Positions 1 to 5,953 are shown, counted from the stretch's first letter. The stretch is DNA of 6,950 nucleotides from Planctomycetota bacterium (GCA_023621895.1 JAMOAF010000124.1:1-6950); one strand, 5' to 3'. Program-made: numbers and translations. Notes: generated by a model from the letters alone, not told the origin.

Positions 1-176
1 AAGCGGACCAACCCAAACCGATCGGCGACGCCGATGCGGCCGCCGGGAACCGGGCGATTCCACACGGCCAAAACGGCAGCGCCGCCCCACCGCGAGCTGC
101 CCCGAAAGTGCGCGTGCCACCAATTCCGCGTTCAAAGAAATGGCCCGCGTTGGACCACCCTACGTCCCGATGCGGT
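1..176. other. No recognisable gene (left edge)
   Basis: I see no convincing gene on either strand here. The open frames lack recognisable motifs and look like by-products of high GC. Read on the minus strand, 120-170 contains GTAGGGTGG followed by two copies of ACGCGG and a later GGTGG. This recalls dispersed GTAGGGTGG-type intergenic repeats seen in several bacterial phyla, but the match is too degenerate to call. The stretch lies downstream of the small minus-strand ORF ending at 177 and shows no clear hairpin plus T-run terminator. Confidence 0.4.
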
Positions 177-269
177 TCAATGGTTTTGGCGAACCGAAAT
201 CGAGCCGGCCAGCAGGCAGACGCTGATGAACAAGAGGAAAATCACGATCTGAATTGCTTCGGTCGACAT
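177..269 (-). CDS. Candidate 30-residue single-span membrane peptide
   Basis: This short ORF runs from ATG (269-267) to TGA (179-177) and encodes 30 residues beginning MSTEAIQIVIFLLF and ending SVRQNH. Residues 6-24 are an almost unbroken hydrophobic stretch of Ile, Val, Phe and Leu, enough for one membrane span. It is preceded by an acidic residue (E4) and followed by R27 and H30, which by the positive-inside rule would put the C-terminus in the cytoplasm. An AAGG lies about nine bases upstream of the ATG and could serve as a weak ribosome site. The frame stays open upstream to a GTG 87 bases earlier, but that extension is Pro/Gly/Lys-rich and unlike a signal peptide, so the ATG is preferred. 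I recognise no family. It points away from the CBS gene at 797. A chance ORF cannot be excluded, but the membrane-like composition in GC-rich DNA argues for a real peptide. Confidence 0.35.
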   Translation of the reverse strand: MSTEAIQIVIFLLFISVCLLAGSISVRQNH

Positions 270-796
270 CGTGCGTGCCTTGTTTGGCGTTTCGTCTGAG
301 CCTCCACCGTTTTTTCGACCAGCCGAGCAGGGGGGCTCGAATAAGCTTCGAATCACCCCCCTCGTGGGTTCAATTGGTCCATATCGCGCATTCGGCGGTC
401 TTTGCCCAGGTTATTTTTCTGAGTGGTTCCAACCGGTTTCCATCCTTCCGGCCCTTACAGGCGATGCGTCCTGTGCGGCCGACTCATGCAGTGGCCGTGC
501 CTGGCGAGCCGCGTGTCCGCGCGATCGTTGCCAGCGGCCGGGCAAGGTCGGACCACGCGCCCCCGAAACGCCGTTGGCTGTCGAAACATGCCCGGCACAG
601 CTCGAGACTCGCCAAAGTGTCCCGATCAGGGCGTGGCGACCAATGGCCGCTGCCGCAGCGAGGCAGTTCCCAAATCCCGTGCGGGCGGATACATTTCTAC
701 AAGATCGGCGCAAGCTGCGTGCTTCGGATCTGGCCGCGAGTGGTTGAAGTAATTCCGGGCGGCGACAAGTGTCTCTTTTCCAAGCGGCGGGCTGCA
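270..796. other. Long intergenic region without a recognisable gene
   Basis: About 525 bases lie between the divergent small membrane ORF and the CBS gene. Open frames exist on both strands, including one in frame with the CBS protein that starts at 254. Their translations are rich in Arg, Ser and Pro, with no domain and no conserved motif. I therefore regard the stretch as non-coding. It contains the nested inverted repeat at 329-362. I found no promoter of good quality for the CBS gene. Confidence 0.5.
329..362. repeat. Nested inverted repeat / hairpin
   Basis: The outer arms AGGGGGG (329-335) and CCCCCCT (356-362) are perfectly complementary. Inside them TCGAA (337-341) pairs with TTCGA (347-351) around a five-base loop. 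The two stems are separated by a one-base and a four-base bulge, giving about 12 base pairs in all. Neither side is followed by the T-run of an intrinsic terminator: on the plus strand CGTGGG follows, and on the minus strand a GC-rich stretch comes before A-rich sequence. It lies about 60 bases upstream of the small minus-strand ORF, so it could be a leader hairpin or a protein site. Its function is unknown. Confidence 0.4.
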
Positions 797-1264
797 ATGA
801 CGCCAAGCGCGCTGAACTTGAATGGCGAGTCGATCGGCCAAGTGGACATCCGGCCGCCGCTATCCGTTGCGCCGGGAGCCTCGGTCCGCGAGGTTCTGCG
901 GCTTCTTAAAGAGCATCGGCGCGGCTCGGTCCTGGTCTGCCGCCAGGGCCGGCTCGTGGGCATCCTCACCGAGCGAGACATCCTCAGGCTCCTCGCCGGC
1001 GGGCACGATCTGGATGTCGCCGTCGAGCGCGAGATGGTGCCGGACCCATTGACCGTCGGCCCGTCCGACACCGTGGGAGCGGCTGTCGAGCGGATGGCCG
1101 AGAATGGATACCGGCGCTTGCCCCTTGTCGATTCGGACAATCGGCCGATCGGGGAGGTCGACGTTGAGGGAATCGTTCACTTGCTCGTCCAGCATTTCCC
1201 GCAAGCCGTCTACAACCTGCCGCCGCTGGCCAGCCCGCCGACTCGAGAGAGGGAGGGGCCCTAG
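797..1264 (+). CDS. CBS-domain pair protein (upstream Kor-cluster partner)
   Basis: The product has 155 residues and consists of a tandem CBS pair, a fold that typically binds adenine nucleotides and regulates a partner. CBS1 covers residues 21-80 and contains the signature GILTERD at 55-61. CBS2 covers about 82-135, with GYRRLPLVDSDNRPIG matching the family core. At the expected nucleotide motif (G-x-x-S/T-x-x-D), CBS2 instead reads GEVDVEG (119-125), so the Ser/Thr and the Asp are both missing. This half may bind ligand differently or not at all. The tail (140-155) is Pro/Arg-rich and probably disordered. ATG 797 is chosen because the CBS fold begins soon after it and the upstream frame looks non-coding; only a weak purine-rich site precedes it. 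The gene is co-directional with korA, 136 bases upstream. It resembles the second CBS gene at 4696 in architecture. Cytoplasmic; a regulatory role on the oxidoreductase is inferred from context. Confidence 0.85.
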   Translation: MTPSALNLNGESIGQVDIRPPLSVAPGASVREVLRLLKEHRRGSVLVCRQGRLVGILTERDILRLLAGGHDLDVAVEREMVPDPLTVGPSDTVGAAVERMAENGYRRLPLVDSDNRPIGEVDVEGIVHLLVQHFPQAVYNLPPLASPPTREREGP

Positions 1265-1319
1265 CGTTGACCCGAAGACGTTCGCCGAGATCGGCCGTCG
1301 GCGCAGTGGGGCCGCCAAC

Positions 1320-1335
1320 GCCGCGGGAGCGCGGC
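1320..1335 (+). terminator. Small GC hairpin between CBS gene and korA
   Basis: GCCGCG and CGCGGC form a perfect six-base-pair stem with a GGAG loop. It sits 55 bases past the CBS stop codon and 65 bases before korA. The sequence after it (TGATTTGCGG) is not a real T-run, so it would be at best a weak attenuator, and it may be chance in GC-rich DNA. Confidence 0.2.
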
Positions 1336-1400
1336 TGATTTGCGGCGCTCTCTTGTGGCGCGGTGGACTTTGAAGACTTTAAAACAGTTTCCATTTCTTT

Positions 1401-3272
1401 ATGTACGAGATCCGGGCGAAAACAATGACGGCGGCCGACGGGGTGAAACCGGTTGTTGATTTGCAGGCGGCCACGGTGCGATTCTGTGGCGATTCCGGCG
1501 ACGGGATGCAACTGGCGGGCACGCAACTGACCAACACCTCGGCGCTGGCCGGCAACGACGTGGCGACCTTTCCCGACTATCCGGCCGAAATCCGCGCCCC
1601 GCGGGGCACCAAGGCCGGCGTCAGCGGGTTTCAAATCCACTTCGCCGCCGACAAGATCTTCACGCCCGGCGACCAGGTCGACGCCCTGGTCGCCATGAAT
1701 GCCGCCGCCCTGGCCACGAACCTTCAGGATCTCGTGCCCCACGGAATCCTCATCGTCAACGAGGATGGGTTCGGCAAGCGCGACCTGGAATTGGCCGGCT
1801 ACCAGCAGAACCCGCTCGAGGACGGGAGCCTCGATTCCTACCAGCTTCACCAGGTTGACATGACCCGGCTGACGCGGGAGGCGGTCAAGTCCTCGGGACT
1901 TTCGACCAAGGAGGCCGACCGCTGCCGCAACTTTTTCGCCATGGGACTCGTCTTCTGGCTCTACGACCGCTCGCTGGAGCCGACCGAGCGGTTCATCCGG
2001 GAAAAATTCGGCCGGCGGCCGGCGATCGCCGAGGCCAACGAGAACGCGCTCCGCGCCGGCTATAACTATGGCATCACCACCGAGGCGATTGCGCGGCGGT
2101 TCGCCGTCGGACCCGCCGACCTGCCGCCGGGCAGGTACCGGAACATCACCGGCAACCTGGCGCTCGCCTGGGGGTTGATGGCGGCGGCGCAACGGAGCGG
2201 TTGCCGCCTGTTCTACGGCACCTACCCGATCACCCCAGCCAGCGACATCCTCCACGAACTGGCGCGGCGCAAGAATTTCGGCGTCCGCACCTTCCAGGCC
2301 GAGGACGAGATCGCCGCAGTCACGTCGGTCATCGGCGCGGCCTTCGGCGGCGCCATGGGCGTAACCGGCACGAGCGGCCCCGGAGTCTCCCTGAAGTCCG
2401 AAGCGATCGGGCTGGCGGTGATGACCGAGCTGCCGATGCTCGTGATCAATGTCCAGCGCGCCGGCCCGAGCACCGGCCTGCCGACCAAGACCGAACAGGC
2501 CGATCTGTTTCAGGCCTTGTACGGGCGGCACGGCGAATGCCCGCTGCCGGTCCTCGCCGCGCGGAGCCCCGCCGACTGCTTCGACGTGGCCATCGAAGCC
2601 TGGCGGATCGCCGCTGGTTACATGACTCCCGTCGTCCTTCTCTCCGACGCGTACGTGGCCAACGGTTCGGAACCCTGGAGAATCCCCAGGACCGACGAGC
2701 TGCCGAAGATCGAGGTGACACATCCCGGTTCATCCGACGGGGAGCCATTCTTGCCCTACGCGCGAGACGAGCGGCTCTCGCGGCCTTGGGCGATTCCCGG
2801 CACCCCGGGATTAATGCACCGGATCGGCGGCCTGGAGACCCAAGACCGGACCGGGGCCGTCAGCTACGACCCGGCCAACCACGAGCTGATGGTCAAGCTG
2901 CGGGCGCGGAAGATCGCCGGCATCGCCGGCGACATCCCCCACCAGGCGGTCGAGGGGCCGCAATCCGGCTCCCTGTTGCTCCTCACCTGGGGCGGAACCT
3001 ACGGTGCGGCGGCCACGGCCGTCCGCCAGCTTTGGAACGACGGCGCCTCGGTCGCCCACGCCCACCTCCGCTACCTCAACCCCTTCCCCGCCAATCTCGG
3101 CGAGCTCGTGAAACGCTACCGCCGGGTGCTCGTGGCGGAATTGAATTCCGGCCAGCTTCGCACCCTCGTCAGGGCGCGTTTCCTCGTCGACGCCGCCGGC
3201 CTGAACAAGATCACCGGCCGCCCCTTTGCCGTGACCGAAATCGTCGAGGCAATACACGGAGCGCTGGAGTAG
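1401..3272 (+). CDS. korA: 2-oxoacid:ferredoxin oxidoreductase, fused gamma-alpha subunit (KorA type)
   Basis: The product (623 residues) is the large subunit of a two-subunit 2-oxoacid:ferredoxin oxidoreductase, probably 2-oxoglutarate to succinyl-CoA. Residues 20-215 form the gamma domain, with FCGDSGDGMQLAG at 28-40 and the PDYPAEIRAPRGT segment at 58-70. Residues 250-430 form the alpha pyrimidine-binding domain, with the family hallmark YPITPAS (275-281), an acidic FQAEDEIAA (298-306), the GTSGPGVSLKSE loop (323-334) and QRAGPSTGLPTKTEQADL (352-369). Residues 520-620 are the transketolase-C-like domain. The gamma-alpha fusion and the length fit the bacterial KorA type; no ferredoxin-like delta domain is present, so a separate ferredoxin must accept the electrons. 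Two starts are possible, ATG 1401 and ATG 1425 (MTAADG); neither has a good ribosome site. The longer is reported, but the shorter is equally credible. korB follows after a repeat-filled gap of 276 bases. The family is certain; the exact 2-oxoacid is inferred. Confidence 0.93.
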   Translation: MYEIRAKTMTAADGVKPVVDLQAATVRFCGDSGDGMQLAGTQLTNTSALAGNDVATFPDYPAEIRAPRGTKAGVSGFQIHFAADKIFTPGDQVDALVAMNAAALATNLQDLVPHGILIVNEDGFGKRDLELAGYQQNPLEDGSLDSYQLHQVDMTRLTREAVKSSGLSTKEADRCRNFFAMGLVFWLYDRSLEPTERFIREKFGRRPAIAEANENALRAGYNYGITTEAIARRFAVGPADLPPGRYRNITGNLALAWGLMAAAQRSGCRLFYGTYPITPASDILHELARRKNFGVRTFQAEDEIAAVTSVIGAAFGGAMGVTGTSGPGVSLKSEAIGLAVMTELPMLVINVQRAGPSTGLPTKTEQADLFQALYGRHGECPLPVLAARSPADCFDVAIEAWRIAAGYMTPVVLLSDAYVANGSEPWRIPRTDELPKIEVTHPGSSDGEPFLPYARDERLSRPWAIPGTPGLMHRIGGLETQDRTGAVSYDPANHELMVKLRARKIAGIAGDIPHQAVEGPQSGSLLLLTWGGTYGAAATAVRQLWNDGASVAHAHLRYLNPFPANLGELVKRYRRVLVAELNSGQLRTLVRARFLVDAAGLNKITGRPFAVTEIVEAIHGALE

Positions 3273-3319
3273 AAGACCGGAAGCTAGTGGTGGCAGGCTG
3301 CGGGAGAAGGCCGGAGGCC

Positions 3320-3368
3320 GAATGCAGAATGAAGAATGCAGAATGAAAAATGAAGAATGAAAAATGTC
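3320..3368 (+). repeat. Tandem heptad repeat (RAATGMA, seven units)
   Basis: Seven consecutive seven-base units follow the pattern GAATGCA / GAATGAA / AAATGAA, with the last unit diverging to AAATGTC. Further loose GAATG words continue to about 3389. The array lies in the korA-korB gap, 47 bases after the korA stop. Its antisense translation gives Phe/Ile/Leu/His/Ser-rich peptides of the kind often mispredicted as genes in planctomycete genomes (recollection). No coding role is likely. Confidence 0.8.
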
Positions 3369-3423
3369 GGGAGAATGACTGAATGCCGAAGGGCAAAGAC
3401 CCCTCCGGCTCGCATTCCGCGCC

Positions 3424-3486
3424 GGTTCCCAAGCAGCGCCACTCTGGTTCCCAAGCTCCAGTTTGGGAACAAGGTGGGAAGTAAAG
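3424..3486 (+). repeat. Hairpin repeat, copy 1 (GTTCCCAAGCT family)
   Basis: The core hairpin at 3447-3470 pairs GTTCCCAAGC with GTTTGGGAAC through one G-U pair, leaving a very small loop. A partial left arm, GGTTCCCAAGC at 3424-3434, precedes it by about 20 bases and looks like a truncated extra copy. After the hairpin, AAGGTGGGAAGTAAAGAC leads straight into the TGAACCC heptads at 3489. The same arrangement recurs at 4600. Read as protein, the element gives LVPKLELGN, a peptide I recall as a frequent spurious translation in planctomycete genomes. Confidence 0.8.
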
Positions 3487-3488
3487 AC

Positions 3489-3542
3489 TGAACCCTGAAC
3501 CCCGAACCCTGAACCCTTCACCTGAACCCTTCACCCGAACCC
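3489..3542 (+). repeat. TGAACCC heptad array directly upstream of korB
   Basis: Four near-perfect heptads (TGAACCC or CGAACCC) occupy 3489-3516. They are followed by alternating TTCACC hexamers and YGAACCC heptads through 3542. Only TTAGCC separates the array from the korB ATG at 3549. The array therefore fills the position of a ribosome binding site and contains no AGGAGG-like word, so korB must be translated without a classical Shine-Dalgarno interaction. Confidence 0.85.
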
Positions 3543-3548
3543 TTAGCC

Positions 3549-4589
3549 ATGACAACCGATTCGGCGATCGACCAGCTCAAGCTCAGCGCCAGCGATTACG
3601 CCAGCAACCAGGAGGTCCGCTGGTGTCCGGGCTGTGGCGACTATGCGATCCTGGCGCAGATGAAGAAGACGATGGCCGCGCTGGGCGTGCCGCGCGAGAA
3701 GATCGTCTTCGTCTCGGGAATCGGTTGTTCCAGCCGATTCCCCTATTACATGAACACGTACGGGATCCACTCGATCCACGGCCGCGCACCGGCGATTGCC
3801 GCCGGGCTGAAGATCATGCGGCCCGAACTGTTCGTCTGGGTGATCACCGGCGACGGCGACGGGCTGTCGATCGGCGGGAACCACCTGATCCATGCGATCC
3901 GGCGAAATCTGGATATCAACATCGTGCTGTTCAACAACCGGATTTACGGGCTGACCAAGGGGCAGTACTCACCGACCTCGCCGCTGAACAAGGTCACCAA
4001 GAGCAGCCCGATGGGTTCGATCGACAACCCGCTGCGCATCCTCTCGGTGGCCATCGGCTGCGAGGCGACGTTTGTCGCCCGGACCGTGGACGTCAACACG
4101 AAGCACTTGGGGATGTGCCTGGAGCGGGCGGCCGAACATCGCGGCACGTCGTTCATCGAGGTCTACCAGAACTGCGTCGTGTTCAACGACGGTGCGTTCG
4201 ACTACGCCACCGACCGGAAGATCAAGAGCGATTCGATCCTCGAGCTCGAGCACGGCAAACCGATGATCTTCGGCAAGGATCGCGAAAAGGGCATCCGCCT
4301 CTCGGGCATGGAGCCGGAGGTGGTCACGCTCGGCGAGGGCGTCAGCGAAGGCGATCTGCTCGTCCACGACGAAGCTGCCAAGGAGCCGAGCCTGGCCTAT
4401 TTCCTCAGCCGGATGCACTACCCCGACTTCCCCGAGCCGATCGGCGTCTTCCGCGCCGTCGAACGCCCCAAGTACGACGAGATGCTCAACCGCCAGATCG
4501 ACGAGGCCGTGGAAACGCAGGGTGCGGGCGATCTGGACAGACTCTTCTCCAGCGGCGACACCTGGACCGTGGGAAAAGCCGAACCCTGA
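3549..4589 (+). CDS. korB: 2-oxoacid:ferredoxin oxidoreductase, beta subunit (KorB type)
   Basis: The product (346 residues) is the TPP-pyrophosphate and iron-sulfur subunit that pairs with the upstream gamma-alpha subunit. WCPGCGD at 25-31 gives C26 and C29, GIGCSSRFPYY gives C60, and YQNCVVFND gives C209. These four are the expected ligands of the single [4Fe-4S] cluster, and their spacing closely matches archaeal relatives. GDGDGLSIGGNH (101-112) with LFNNRIYGLTKGQYSPT (127-143) is the Mg-TPP-binding region. Residues from about 220 form the C-terminal extension seen in bacterial KorB proteins. The reaction is 2-oxoacid + CoA + oxidised ferredoxin to acyl-CoA + CO2 + reduced ferredoxin, in the cytoplasm. 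ATG 3549 is the natural start, giving a normal lead of about 24 residues before the Cys motif. Oddly, the last codons, Glu-Pro-stop (GAACCCTGA), are a copy of the neighbouring intergenic repeat core, so the C-terminus may have been rewritten by repeat insertion. Confidence 0.94.
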   Translation: MTTDSAIDQLKLSASDYASNQEVRWCPGCGDYAILAQMKKTMAALGVPREKIVFVSGIGCSSRFPYYMNTYGIHSIHGRAPAIAAGLKIMRPELFVWVITGDGDGLSIGGNHLIHAIRRNLDINIVLFNNRIYGLTKGQYSPTSPLNKVTKSSPMGSIDNPLRILSVAIGCEATFVARTVDVNTKHLGMCLERAAEHRGTSFIEVYQNCVVFNDGAFDYATDRKIKSDSILELEHGKPMIFGKDREKGIRLSGMEPEVVTLGEGVSEGDLLVHDEAAKEPSLAYFLSRMHYPDFPEPIGVFRAVERPKYDEMLNRQIDEAVETQGAGDLDRLFSSGDTWTVGKAEP

Positions 4590-4599
4590 CCCCTGCCTG

Positions 4600-4640
4600 G
4601 TTCCCAAGCTCCAGCTTGGGAACGAGCTGGGAAGCAAAAA
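4600..4640 (+). repeat. Hairpin repeat, copy 2 (GTTCCCAAGCT family)
   Basis: GTTCCCAAGCT (4600-4610) and AGCTTGGGAAC (4613-4623) are a perfect 11-base inverted repeat around CC; the innermost pair probably opens to form the loop. It starts ten bases after the korB stop. The following GAGCTGGGAAGCAAAAAA corresponds to the sequence after copy 1 with a few changes, and the TGAACCC heptads begin at 4643. The perfect stem could stall or protect a transcript, but its A-rich rather than T-rich tail does not make an intrinsic terminator. Confidence 0.82.
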
Positions 4641-4642
4641 AC

Positions 4643-4677
4643 TGAACCCCGAACCCCGAACCCTGAACCCCGAACCC
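4643..4677 (+). repeat. TGAACCC heptad array upstream of the second CBS gene
   Basis: Five consecutive perfect heptads (TGAACCC or CGAACCC) are followed by a pyrimidine-rich stretch, mostly C, up to the ATG at 4696. As before korB, no purine-rich ribosome site fits between the array and the start codon. Reading through in frame gives LNPEPRTLNPEP, which would extend the downstream ORF upstream but is repeat-derived rather than real protein. Confidence 0.85.
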
Positions 4678-4695
4678 TTTCCCCCGACCCCCCCG

Positions 4696-5205
4696 ATGAT
4701 CACTTGTCCTGATTGCGGATTTGAGAACATCGACGGCGCCGACGAGTGCGAGAAGTGCAGCCAGCCGTTGTCGCCGCTTTCGAAGCCCCGCCCGGCGACG
4801 CGGCTGGAGCGCTGCGTGATGAAGGACCGGATCGAGGCCCTAGTGCCGCGCGAACCTTTCGTGGTCTCGGGCGCCGCTCCGGTGGGCGAGGTGCTGCGGC
4901 AGATGGTGGCGCGCTCGATTGGTTCGGCCGTGATTGTGGAGAATCGCCAGGTGGTGGGCATCTTCACGGAGCGCGACGCCCTTTGCCGGTTGAACGAGGA
5001 CGCGGCGGCATTGGCCGACCGGCCGGTTTCGGAGTTCATGACCGCGCCGGTGGAGACGGTGGGGATGACGGATCGTGTGGCCTTCGCGCTGCACAAGATG
5101 GACCTCGGCGGCTACCGCCACTTGCCGGTGCTTGGAGCGGAAGGGCGGATCGTGGGCGTGATCTCCGTCCGCGACATTCTCAATCACCTGCTGGCGGCCC
5201 TGTGA
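4696..5205 (+). CDS. Zinc-ribbon plus CBS-domain pair protein
   Basis: The product has 169 residues. An N-terminal zinc ribbon is formed by C4, C7, C18 and C21 (CPDCG...CEKC). A Pro-rich linker leads to a CBS pair at about 45-105 and 110-169. Both CBS repeats keep the nucleotide motif G-x-x-S/T-x-x-D: GIFTERD at 88-94 and GVISVRD at 154-160. The protein should be soluble and probably binds adenine nucleotides; the zinc ribbon could contact a protein or nucleic acid partner. ATG 4696 is chosen because the Cys motif starts at residue 4 and the frame upstream consists only of repeat sequence. It lies 106 bases after korB on the same strand and ends the cluster. With the CBS protein at 797 it brackets the oxidoreductase genes, which suggests regulation of that enzyme by energy charge (inference). 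No terminator is evident after it; the following 50 bases are very GC-rich. Confidence 0.88.
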   Translation: MITCPDCGFENIDGADECEKCSQPLSPLSKPRPATRLERCVMKDRIEALVPREPFVVSGAAPVGEVLRQMVARSIGSAVIVENRQVVGIFTERDALCRLNEDAAALADRPVSEFMTAPVETVGMTDRVAFALHKMDLGGYRHLPVLGAEGRIVGVISVRDILNHLLAAL

Positions 5206-5262
5206 ACCGCCGGCCGGCCGCCGCCACCGCCGCGCCCCGAACGGCGCCGGGGGGGAAAGCGA

Positions 5263-5291
5263 TTGCCACGGCGGGCGGAACCGGCTAGGAT
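5263..5291 (+). promoter_or_regulatory. Predicted sigma-70 promoter for tRNA-Pro
   Basis: TTGCCA (5263-5268) is five of six to the -35 consensus. It is followed after exactly 17 bases by TAGGAT (5286-5291), four of six to the -10 consensus. Transcription would begin near 5298, about 36 bases before the mature tRNA 5' end, a reasonable leader for RNase P processing. The site lies in the gap between the CBS gene and the tRNA, so the tRNA is probably transcribed independently. Confidence 0.6.
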
Positions 5292-5333
5292 AAAGACTCG
5301 GCCCGCCGACCCTCGGGATCGGCGCACCAGGTG

Positions 5334-5407
<74 letters not shown>

Positions 5408-5463
5408 TTGGACTTACGACGATCTGGCGATCCGCCGGGTCGCCTCCGTTCCGCGTGCGGCAG

Positions 5464-5494
5464 GCACCAAGGATAGCGGTGGTGGGTGCTTTCT
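5464..5494 (+). terminator. Weak candidate terminator after the tRNA
   Basis: GCACC (5464-5468) can pair with GGTGC (5485-5489), and the tail TTTCTTC follows. An overlapping alternative stem pairs CACCA with TGGTG. The stem is only five base pairs with a long loop, so this is the best nearby candidate rather than a strong one. Confidence 0.25.
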
Positions 5495-5923
5495 TCTGGC
5501 CGCAGCGCGCCGCGGCCCGCACCGGTGATAAGTGGGCCGCCGGGGGACATTTTCCAGCAATTGAGCGGCTATTTTTGCGCCGTACTTCAGGTGTTGCGAA
5601 AAAGATCGGGCGAGGGGGCAGGGCGGAAGTCGATGGCAGGGTTGGGTTTACGTTTGGGCGGCTAGCGGTAAGTTGCACACTAGCCGAAAGTGCTATGTTG
5701 CATAAATGGGAGGGGAAGTGGAAATCGGCCAGCGCGCCGGCGGCGAAAGCAAGCGGTCCGGCAGCGGTTATGCCTCGCGTTCTGGTGAAGTGTCAGAAGA
5801 ACCATGGAGGGCATTATGCCGATCCAGAAACATTTTGGAAGGGTTTTTCTGAACGCTTGGAAGTTTTTGGGAAGAAATTCTGGGTCAGTTGTTGTTGGGT
5901 GGTGTGATCTTCGCCGGATCGGA

Positions 5924-5953
5924 TATCCAGATATCCAGAATCTTATCCAGAAT
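5924..5953 (+). repeat. Three direct copies of TATCCAGA
   Basis: TATCCAGA occurs at 5924-5931, 5932-5939 and 5944-5951; the last two extend to TATCCAGAAT. An inverted GGATAT follows at 5961-5966. Close direct copies of this kind can be protein-binding iterons or remnants of a mobile element end. Because the transposase-like start begins about 30 bases later, an element end is one reading. Confidence 0.45.

Noticed and set aside
254..796. In-frame upstream extension of the CBS protein (start at 254)
   Set aside because: The extra 181 residues are Arg/Ser/Pro-rich with no domain, and the CBS fold is complete from ATG 797.
1353..1383. Possible korA promoter (TTGTGG and TTTAAA)
   Set aside because: The spacing is 19 bases and both boxes match poorly, so it is not supportable.
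984..2723. Very long minus-strand ORF opposite korA (579 codons)
   Set aside because: It is antisense to clear, motif-rich coding sequence. Its Gly/Arg/Val/Asp-rich translation is typical of a GC-rich shadow frame.
3489..3542. Telomere-like interpretation of the heptads (GGGTTCA on the minus strand, one base from the plant-type GGGTTTA)
   Set aside because: The arrays are short, internal to an operon and in bacterial-type sequence; the resemblance is coincidental.
2811..3555. Minus-strand ORFs through the korA-korB gap
   Set aside because: Their peptides (HSSFFILHS-like and LVPKLELGN) come directly from the intergenic repeats.
4522..4695. Upstream extension of the second CBS protein through the repeat
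   Set aside because: The extension overlaps the end of korB and consists of repeat translation (LVPKLQLGN, LNPEP); the zinc ribbon begins properly at ATG 4696.
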